Assembly (NCBI GenBank): GCA_046703825.1
Contig: JBJKSO010000071.1
Location: 1 to 45,377, forward strand
Direction: 5' to 3'
Length of the DNA stretch: 45,377 nucleotides
From: JBJKSO01 sp046703825
GTDB lineage: Bacteria; Chloroflexota; Dormibacteria; Aeolococcales; Bog-877
Part shown: positions 39,671-45,377 of the stretch, piece by piece
How the letters are laid out: each line of letters begins with the position of its first letter
How positions within the stretch are numbered: the stretch's first letter is position 1
Made by a program: the position numbers and the translations under genes
The notes under the pieces: model-generated
The model's database searches: none
The model's input: the letters and a program-made list of their open reading frames with translations, nothing else
Told to the model about the DNA's origin: nothing

Positions 39671-40404
39671 AGCAGGTGTCACGCGAGGAGCTGATGCAGC
39701 TGCGGCAGTCGGGGGCAGGAGTCTTCGAGGTGCTCCCAGCAGCGGAATACCAGGAAATCCACATCGCTGGCGCGCAGAGCCTCCCGCTCACGACGGTGAG
39801 TCAGTCGACGACCGCGTCCCTTGACCACGGACGACCGACCGTCGTCTACTGCAACGACTTCCAATGAGACCTCGCCCCTAGGGCCGCGTGGCGGCTCGAG
39901 AGCCTGGGATTCTCGGAAGTGCTGGTCTATGCCGCGGGCAAGCGAGACTGGCTTGCTTTCGGGCTTCCCGCGGAGGGCCACGGCACTCGCCGAAACCCAC
40001 TCGCGGGGACGGTTGCCCGGCGGGACGTGCCCACCTGCCGCCCAGAGGACCGGCTGAGCCGAGTGCGGTGGTTGCTCCGGGACGGGTGGACCTGGTGCAT
40101 CGTCACCAACCACGCCAATGTGGTGGTGGGCAGGGTGAGGCGGCGCCACTTGGAGGGCCAGTTGGATCGGTCCGCGGAAGACATCATGGACCTGGGCCCG
40201 AGCACCTATCGGCCGAGCATCCCCATCCGCGAGATGGTCGCGCGACTCCAGTCGGTGGGCACCAACCTTGCCATTCTCACTAGGGCTGACGGGACGCTGG
40301 TGGGTCTTTTCGACCTTCAGACGGGCGAGGATGCGCTGAGGCGAGGCGAGCCAAGCGCGCAATGGGGTATCGGGGGTGCCCGCACACCGCATTGCCAACG
40401 CTAG
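39667..40404 (+). CDS. Rhodanese-CBS protein, candidate selenoprotein (UGA readthrough at 39865)
   Basis: Read through one UGA, the frame gives 245 residues. Residues 1-105 form a rhodanese-like domain: VSREELMQLRQSGAGVFEVLPAAEYQEIHIAGAQSLPL, then VVYCNDFQ-[UGA]-DLAPRAAWRLESLGF and VYAAGKRDWLAFGLP. The rest is a CBS pair (ARRDVPTCRPEDRL and IPIREMVARLQSVGTNLAILTRADGTLVGLFDL). Cys 65-3 (YC) sits at the rhodanese catalytic position, and the UGA (residue 67) is five residues later, where I recall QCD in relatives. Homology continues after the UGA with no frameshift. A hairpin follows at 39881-39897. The alternative is a TGC or TGT to TGA nonsense mutation. The start overlaps the LLM gene by 4 bases. 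Confidence 0.7.
39865..39897 (+). promoter_or_regulatory. UGA codon with candidate SECIS hairpin in the rhodanese-CBS gene
   Basis: The UGA at 39865-39867 is followed after 13 bases by GGGCCGC (39881-39887), loop GTG (39888-39890) and GCGGCTC (39891-39897). The 7-bp stem contains one G-U pair. The loop again contains GU and falls 21-23 bases after the UGA, against 19-23 in fdhA of this window. High GC makes chance hairpins common, so this supports the reading but does not prove it. Confidence 0.55.
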
Positions 40405-40735
40405 CACGTCGACCCGAGGGCGGGCCCAACTCGGCCGACGATCCGAGGCAGGTGGACCGATCGCGACGTTGGCAGTTGTCGGGTCGGCAGTGGCGCGGGC
40501 TCTGGTCGCAACCGACCTCTCTGCTGTCTCGATGAGGGACGCCGCCTTAGCGATTGAGTCCCCGTCCAGGTGTAGACGGTGATGCGGCCCTCGACGGTCT
40601 GAAATGCTCTTGCGTGGAGCAAGTCCTTGGAACTTGGTCGGGGTAGAACGAGCCCCGCTTGTCACGGCGGTGCCACGGGCGCTCTGATCAGGGCACGGGT
40701 CCCACCTTGCTGTCACCAGCGGCGTCCGCAGACGG
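40405..40735. other. Gene-poor interval with a possible decayed reading frame
   Basis: No intact gene is seen. On the minus strand two adjacent frames look mildly protein-like: FQTVEGRITVYT about 40560-40600, continued after a shift by DGDSIAKAASLIETAERSVAT about 40500-40560. This may be a decayed short gene, but I recognise no family. It separates the rhodanese-CBS gene from the convergent cytochrome b operon. Confidence 0.25.
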
Positions 40736-41734
40736 TCAAGTGGCCTTCTTCTCCCGGACCGGAGGTTGGCGGCTGGACTGCGCTGGATTCGCGGCCAGCA
40801 TTCGGTAGTGCTCCCTCCAGACAAGCCGGTGCAGCTTCAGCCACCGGGGGAGGTCTCTCAGTCCAGGGATGAACGGAACCAGGATCAGCAGGGTGGTGAG
40901 CAGACCCATCGTGAGTACCACCAGAAGATCGGCGTTGGAGGCGGTGCTGTATGGCGGGATTTGGTACCAGAGGGTGTACAGCCAAAGCCACGCCTGACCG
41001 GGATAGCGCCCGGTCTCGTTCATCATCCCCCACTGGGTTGCCAGGAGGTTGCTCCTGCCGACCAGCTCCGGCAGGTAGGCTCCATCGCCTAAAAAGAGCA
41101 GCGGCTTGGTGTAGTCAGTCTGGTAGAAGCGGCCGCTGCGCATGAGCAGGCCGTCCAGCGCGCCGCTTCTAGCAGAGCGGATCAGCCCCTGCATCATCAC
41201 ATTGACCGGTCCATAGTTGCCGCCAGGCACCACGACGTTGTGTCCAGTGACACGCGCCTTGGTCAGGGCGCCGCTGTATGCCTTGAGCCAGGAGGCCTGC
41301 TGCGCCGGCGCCGAGGCCAGATATGTGTCCAGGGCTCGGCTCAGGGTCGGGTTACCCACGCTCGCGAACCGCAATGGGGAGATCACGTCCGCGTAGCCGG
41401 CGCTGACCGGCTGGTGCACCCCGGCCCAAAGTTGCGGAGCCAGCGGTCCCCAGGTCTGGACCGAACCGCTCCCGTTGTTGTAGGGGGGCCCGTACTGACT
41501 GCTGATCGTCGAGCCCTGGAGTTCTCCGGTCGCGGTTGTGACGAAGTCGACGGGTTGCTGCCTGGCCCAGCTCTGGATGGTGACGGGAGGGACGTCGGGG
41601 GAGGAAAGGACCGCCGCCAGCACCAGGACGACCACCAGCATCACCCCCAGTGCGACCACGAGCTCCTTCACCAGGTCGTAGGGCACCGTGGGCACGCCGC
41701 GGTAGTACTCGTCGTGCGACGGAGCCGCCCTCAC
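40736..41734 (-). CDS. Membrane-anchored extracytoplasmic subunit of a b6-like cytochrome operon
   Basis: The 332-residue protein has one N-terminal helix (LVKELVVALGVMLVVVLVLAAVL), a large polar domain of about 200 residues (for example ISSQYGPPYNNGSGSVQTWGPLAPQLW), and a C-terminal helix (LLVVLTMGLLTTLLILVPFIPGLRDLPRW) with a basic tail. I recall similar proteins called cytochrome B6 beside b6-type genes; no haem motif is visible. It starts 4 bases inside the end of the cytochrome b gene, so it is co-expressed and probably part of the same quinol-oxidising complex. No Rieske protein is adjacent. Confidence 0.65.
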   Translation of the reverse strand: MRAAPSHDEYYRGVPTVPYDLVKELVVALGVMLVVVLVLAAVLSSPDVPPVTIQSWARQQPVDFVTTATGELQGSTISSQYGPPYNNGSGSVQTWGPLAPQLWAGVHQPVSAGYADVISPLRFASVGNPTLSRALDTYLASAPAQQASWLKAYSGALTKARVTGHNVVVPGGNYGPVNVMMQGLIRSARSGALDGLLMRSGRFYQTDYTKPLLFLGDGAYLPELVGRSNLLATQWGMMNETGRYPGQAWLWLYTLWYQIPPYSTASNADLLVVLTMGLLTTLLILVPFIPGLRDLPRWLKLHRLVWREHYRMLAANPAQSSRQPPVREKKAT

Positions 41735-42363
41735 CGCGGCACTTCCAAGTCCGGAGGTTTGACGACTCCCTTGCGGCGGACCTGCGCGATGTGGAGCACG
41801 ACCAGCAGCGTTACGCCAATCGGCAGCAGCATGACGTGGAGTCCGTACATCTGGCCGAAGTTGAGGACGTTGAAGAAGGCACCGGCGCCGGTGGCGTTGA
41901 TGGCGTCCTTGGCGTTAATCGCGATCCACTGCGAGTCCAAATTCTGCTGGGACACGTAGCCAGTGAACGCGGTCACGATGCTGACCAGGAAGACGACCAC
42001 GCCGATCATCCAGGTGCTGGCTCGTCCGTCCCGCCAGCCCTGGCCGAAGTACTGACCCCACAGGTGGAGGACCATGAAGATGAAGAACATCTGCACGCTC
42101 CAGAAGTGGACGCTGTTGACGAAGTGTCCCTGCGGCGAGACGTGCCACCACTGTGGCCCGAAGAAGGCGAGGATCACGCCACTGATCACCACCCACACGA
42201 GCGACGCGATGGTCACGACGCCGAACACGTAGACCCAAGAACCGACGTACACCGGCTCCCGGTCGGGAAGGAGCTTGTCGGATGGCAGCTCCCGCTGAAG
42301 CCGCCTGCGGAGAGCCGTGGTCCAGCTGGCCGGCGGCTGGCTACCGCTCACGTCACCGCTCAT
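41731..42363 (-). CDS. Cytochrome b (b6-type, N-terminal domain)
   Basis: The 210-residue protein has four transmembrane helices and both haem pairs: HFWSVQMFFIFMVLH (HX13H) in the second helix and HVMLLPIGVTLLVVLH (HX14H) in the fourth, the spacing of b6-type cytochromes. VSPQGHFVNSVHFW and FTGYVSQQNL are further family marks. It binds two b haems and moves electrons from quinol across the membrane. Downstream is a membrane-anchored partner and upstream a 55-residue membrane protein, all overlapping. It is only the N-terminal cytochrome b domain; a separate subunit IV of the usual kind is not obvious. Confidence 0.9.
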   Translation of the reverse strand: MSGDVSGSQPPASWTTALRRRLQRELPSDKLLPDREPVYVGSWVYVFGVVTIASLVWVVISGVILAFFGPQWWHVSPQGHFVNSVHFWSVQMFFIFMVLHLWGQYFGQGWRDGRASTWMIGVVVFLVSIVTAFTGYVSQQNLDSQWIAINAKDAINATGAGAFFNVLNFGQMYGLHVMLLPIGVTLLVVLHIAQVRRKGVVKPPDLEVPR

Positions 42364-42520
42364 CGGGGGGCTCCCGATAGGCGCGGCGTCGCCGACTCCG
42401 GCCCGGGAACGGCATGAAAATGCCGGCGGCGAAGAGCGCGATCATGAAGAGGATCAGGATCAGGTTGGGCAGCGATATCAGAATGAAGCCCCAGTGAATG
42501 TAGGGCGCTGGGCTGTTCAT
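42353..42520 (-). CDS. Small single-helix membrane subunit of the b6-like operon
   Basis: The 55-residue product begins at ATG 42520 with a GAGGT site 6 bases upstream; the longer frame to 42658 lacks such a site. It contains one hydrophobic helix (WGFILISLPNLILILFMIALF) followed by AAGIFMPF and a very basic tail (PGRSRRRRAYREPP). It overlaps the cytochrome b start by 11 bases, hence it is translated together with it. Its size resembles the small subunits that stabilise b6f/bc complexes, but this is inferred from context only. Confidence 0.6.
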   Translation of the reverse strand: MNSPAPYIHWGFILISLPNLILILFMIALFAAGIFMPFPGRSRRRRAYREPPDER

Positions 42521-42744
42521 GCTGTTACCTCGAAGCCAGCCTTCCTTTGGTTCAGGGCTCTGAGTCTCCCAGGCGACCTGGTCCGGCAACACCGCGTTGA
42601 CCCGGGCGGCCGTCCAGGGGTAATCACTTGGTCCCGCTGTGGCCGGGGCCCTCACCACCCTCAGTGCTGGGCAAGAGTTTACCCCGCTGCGCCCGCAACG
42701 GCCCCTCGGTCATGATCGCCCTGCAAACCAGCTGAGGAGCCTTT

Positions 42745-44397
42745 TTGGAAGACGATCGCTGCCAGAGTGCTGAACTGGTGGCCGAAGCGCTGGCCGCCGT
42801 GGGAGCCAGGACCGTGTTCGCGCTGCCGGGAAGCCACGTCGCCGGCGTGCTCAACGCTTGCCGGCGAGTCGGCTTGCGGGTGGTCCACGTCCGGCACGAA
42901 GAGAACGCTGTGATGATGGCCGAGGGCTGGGCCCTGGCCACCGGCGAGACCGGCTTCGCCATCGTCACCGCGGGACCGGGACTGGCCAACGCGCTCGGCG
43001 GCATCGCCGAGGCCAATGCCGCCGGCGCCCCGGTGGTGGTGCTGGCCGGGCGGACAGCCGTCGCCAGGCGAGGTTTCGGAGCCGTCCAGGATCTGGACCA
43101 GCTGAGCCTGGTTACCCCCGTCACCAAGTGGCGCCAAGAGTGTTTGGCCGCCGATCGGGTGGCCGACTACGTCCGCGAGGCGGCCCGCCAGGCGGCCTGG
43201 GGTTCCCCGGGGGTTGCCTACCTGGAGGTTCCCGAAGACGTGCTGGCGACCCTGGCGGCGCGGGCGCCCTTGGCCCCCCTAGGGCAGCCTCCGAGGTCGG
43301 TGCCGCCATCGACCGATCTCGATTGGTTACGGGGGGAGTTGATCTCGGCGGACCGGCCGATCGTGGTGGCCGGATCCGGCGCCTTCTTCTCGGGCGCCGA
43401 CAAAGCGCTGCGGGACTTCATCGAGCGTACCGGCATCCCGGTAACCACCACCAGCGCCGCCCGAGGGCTGGTGGACGACGATCACGAGCTGTGTCTCGGC
43501 AGCCTGGTGCACGGTGGGGTGGCTCTGGCCGGAGCCTCCCTGGCCCTGGTGCTGGGTTCGCGCTTCAACGCCAACCTCATGTACGGCCGCCCGCCGCTGT
43601 TCGCGGATGACCAGGTCGCGATCCAGCTCGACTCCCGTGCCGAAAACCTGGGTGGAGCACGCAATCCCACCCGGGGTCTCGTCGGTGATGTCGCCGCCAC
43701 CCTCCAGACCATCGCAGACAGCTGGGATCAGCCCCCCTCGCGGTGGTCGGAGTGGGGCCAGCAAGCGCGATCCGCCGCGGCCGCCAGCCGTCGCATGTGG
43801 GAGGACGAATCAGAGGAGAGGACGGAGCGACTGCACCCGGGCGTGATCGCTCGCGAGGCGGCGCGGGTCTTCGACCTGCAGGGCCCCACTGGGACCTGGA
43901 TCTCGGATGGCGGCGATAGCGTGCCCTGGGGAATCGCCTTCTCCCGGGCGCACCGCCCCGGGAGCAACATGCTGATCGGCTCCGCCATGGGGACCCTCGG
44001 GGTGGGATTGCCCTTCGCGATCGGAGCGGGCCTGGCCCGCCCCGGGGAACCCCTGCTGCTGTTCAGCGGCGACGGCGCCTTCGGCTTCTCGGCCATGGAA
44101 CTGCAGACGGCCGCCACCCAGGGCGTGGGACTGGTGGTGGTGGTGGTGAACAATGGCGTCTGGCGCGGTCCAGGTACGGTCCCCGCTCAGGTCGGTGCCG
44201 AGGTGGATCACGGCGCCCTCGCCACCTCGTTGGGGGGATGGGGCACCCGGGTCTCGACCCAGGCTGCGCTGGGCCCTGCCCTGGAGCAGGCGTTCGCGCG
44301 GGTGCACGACGGGGTGCCCTGCGTGGTGGACGTGGAGGCTGACGGGCGGGTGGTCAGCCGCCTGCTGCGGGGACTGGACGAGATCGGTCTGATGTAG
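42745..44397 (+). CDS. Thiamine diphosphate-dependent decarboxylase/synthase (acetolactate synthase-like; oxalyl-CoA decarboxylase-like possible)
   Basis: The 550-residue protein has three ThDP-enzyme domains: the N-terminal pyrimidine domain with catalytic Glu in RHEENAVMMAEGWALATG, a central domain, and the C-terminal domain with GDGAFGFSAMELQTAATQ and NNGVWRGPG (GDG...NN motif). It joins the acetolactate synthase / benzoylformate decarboxylase / oxalyl-CoA decarboxylase superfamily. Gene order does not show ilvN, ilvC or leu genes, so branched-chain synthesis is unlikely. An oxalyl-CoA or hydroxyacyl-CoA lyase role is a guess. TTG 42745 has GAGGAG 5 bases upstream. It ends 9 bases before the convergent kinase gene. 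Confidence 0.8.
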   Translation: MEDDRCQSAELVAEALAAVGARTVFALPGSHVAGVLNACRRVGLRVVHVRHEENAVMMAEGWALATGETGFAIVTAGPGLANALGGIAEANAAGAPVVVLAGRTAVARRGFGAVQDLDQLSLVTPVTKWRQECLAADRVADYVREAARQAAWGSPGVAYLEVPEDVLATLAARAPLAPLGQPPRSVPPSTDLDWLRGELISADRPIVVAGSGAFFSGADKALRDFIERTGIPVTTTSAARGLVDDDHELCLGSLVHGGVALAGASLALVLGSRFNANLMYGRPPLFADDQVAIQLDSRAENLGGARNPTRGLVGDVAATLQTIADSWDQPPSRWSEWGQQARSAAAASRRMWEDESEERTERLHPGVIAREAARVFDLQGPTGTWISDGGDSVPWGIAFSRAHRPGSNMLIGSAMGTLGVGLPFAIGAGLARPGEPLLLFSGDGAFGFSAMELQTAATQGVGLVVVVVNNGVWRGPGTVPAQVGAEVDHGALATSLGGWGTRVSTQAALGPALEQAFARVHDGVPCVVDVEADGRVVSRLLRGLDEIGLM

Positions 44398-44406
44398 GCG
44401 GCGGGC

Positions 44407-45377
44407 TCAGCCCGAGAGCGGCATCTCCACTGTGACCGTGGTGCCTTCGCCGAGCACGCTGGTGACCCGGGCTTCTCCGCCCATGGTTGCTGCCCGGCTC
44501 TTGAGGTTGGCGATCCCGAGCCCGGAAGTGGTGTGGTCCGCGTCAAAACCTCGGCCGTCGTCGTCGACTTCCAGGAACGCCCGCTCCCCGTCAACCCGCA
44601 CCCGGATCCGACAGGTTTCCGCCTGAGCGTGCCGCCCGACGTTGGACAGTGCTTCCCGCACCAGTTGCAGCATGTTGGTGGCCTGGCCTGACCCCAAGCG
44701 CTCGATGGATTCGTCGGCGTCGACCACGGTGGTCACGCCGGTGCGCTCGTCGAACTCGTGCGCGAGCTGTTCCAGGGCGTTGGCCAGGCCGGCCTTGTCC
44801 AGAACGGCTGGACGAAGCTCGAAAACATAGCTGCGGAGGTCGCCGATGACACGGTCGATGTCGTTCACCGCCTCCTGCAGGCGAACGGCCAGGGCAGGGT
44901 CCTCAACCAACCCGGCCGCGCCCTGCAGCTGCAGCCCGACGCCAAACAGGCTCTGAATCACTCCGTCATGCAGCTCCCGGGCGATCCGCTCCCGGTCCTC
45001 GACCACGGTGAGGCGGGCCAGCTCGTGCTGCGCCCGGCTGTACTCCACCGGCAGGGCAGCCTGGGTCGCGAAGCTGGTGAGCAGCTCCAGTTCGGCATCG
45101 CCGATGGGGTCGGCGGAGGCCCGGCGGCCCACCACCAGGACCAGCGGAACGCCGTCCGGAGGCGACAGCGGCGCTACCAGCGCGGCGGACTCGGGGTCGG
45201 GCAACGGCTCCGAGGTGTCGGGCCACCCCGGCTGCCAGAGTGCACCCTCGCCGCTCGCGGCCAGCTGTTCCAGCGAACTCCCCGAGGCCACCTGGCGCCC
45301 CTCCAGCTCCAAGTGGCCCGGGTCGGCGGCGACCACCTCAAACGCCGCTCCCGGGCGGCGGCCGAGCAGCACCGCGT
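44407..45377 (-). CDS. Histidine kinase, NarL/DegS type (GAF-HisKA_3-HATPase), 5'-truncated by the window
   Basis: At least 322 residues are present; the frame runs off the window at its 5' end. An N-terminal region (GVPLVLVVGRRASADPIGDAELELLTSFATQAA) is a GAF-type sensor. The kinase dimerisation helix is ERIARELHDGVIQSLFGVGLQLQ, with His in ELHDG as phosphoacceptor. The ATPase domain shows LVREALSNVGRHAQA (N box), DDGRGFD (G1) and GLGIANLKSRAATMGG (G2). It normally works with a LuxR-type response regulator, not visible here. No transmembrane helix appears in the visible part, so a soluble sensor is likely. Confidence 0.92.
   Translation of the reverse strand, partial: AVLLGRRPGAAFEVVAADPGHLELEGRQVASGSSLEQLAASGEGALWQPGWPDTSEPLPDPESAALVAPLSPPDGVPLVLVVGRRASADPIGDAELELLTSFATQAALPVEYSRAQHELARLTVVEDRERIARELHDGVIQSLFGVGLQLQGAAGLVEDPALAVRLQEAVNDIDRVIGDLRSYVFELRPAVLDKAGLANALEQLAHEFDERTGVTTVVDADESIERLGSGQATNMLQLVREALSNVGRHAQAETCRIRVRVDGERAFLEVDDDGRGFDADHTTSGLGIANLKSRAATMGGEARVTSVLGEGTTVTVEMPLSG

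Noticed and set aside
39919..40404. Stand-alone CBS-domain protein from 39919
   Set aside because: Its N-terminus begins in the middle of the rhodanese fold and is in frame with 39667; it is better read as the rest of the rhodanese-CBS protein.
40401..40622. Minus-strand 73-residue frame after the rhodanese gene
   Set aside because: Only a short part looks protein-like and a shift into another frame is needed to extend it; too weak to call a gene.

Overview
The window is high-GC, densely coded bacterial chromosome with many GTG and TTG starts. It carries form I aerobic CO dehydrogenase, a selenocysteine formate dehydrogenase, an LLM/F420-type oxidoreductase, a caa3-oxidase assembly protein, Tat export genes and an RskA-type anti-sigma factor. 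I infer a soil- or rock-type Terrabacteria lineage (Dormibacterota, Chloroflexota or Actinomycetota). No rRNA or tRNA gene, CRISPR array, phage or insertion sequence was recognised.

Layout. 1-4.0 kb: end of comB, an AhpD-like protein, a siderophore-interacting-type flavoprotein, a frameshifted flavin-binding gene, a MarR regulator and a lipoprotein. 9.1-4.2 kb (minus): ECF sigma factor, RskA-like anti-sigma, a Tat-signal protein, a DUF4331 protein, a conserved hypothetical, tatA and tatC, which read as one stress/export module. 13.0-9.4 kb (minus): CtaG, two membrane proteins (one DoxX-like) and a CPA1 antiporter. 13.4-23.0 kb: paired MarR-like regulators, a YbhN-type flippase-like protein, a MEDS/ATPase regulator, a minimal HEGSH metalloprotease-like protein, a channel-like membrane protein, an HtrA protease, a third MarR-like regulator, an O-methyltransferase and a BrkB protein.

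Energy genes. 27.5-23.1 kb (minus) is coxM-coxS-coxL-mocA, with the form I AYRCSFR motif in CoxL. 31.6-37.8 kb (plus) is a hemerythrin-like protein, fdhA, fdhB and an NrfD-like anchor. fdhA is interrupted by an in-frame UGA at 33162 followed by a SECIS-like hairpin, so I read it as one 1081-residue selenoprotein. At 42.5-40.7 kb (minus) is a compact cytochrome b6-like operon. Together these suggest growth or survival on CO and formate, with electrons passed to quinone.

The most unusual item is at 39667-40404. A rhodanese-CBS protein, translationally coupled to an LLM oxidoreductase gene, is interrupted by a UGA where I recall its relatives having cysteine, five residues after the catalytic-position cysteine. 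A hairpin follows the UGA at almost the same distance as in fdhA. I propose a second selenoprotein with a Cys-x4-Sec motif. A second unusual locus (28.8-30.4 kb) places an active-looking ClpP divergent from a small HTH regulator coupled to a ClpP-like protein that has lost its catalytic Ser and His.
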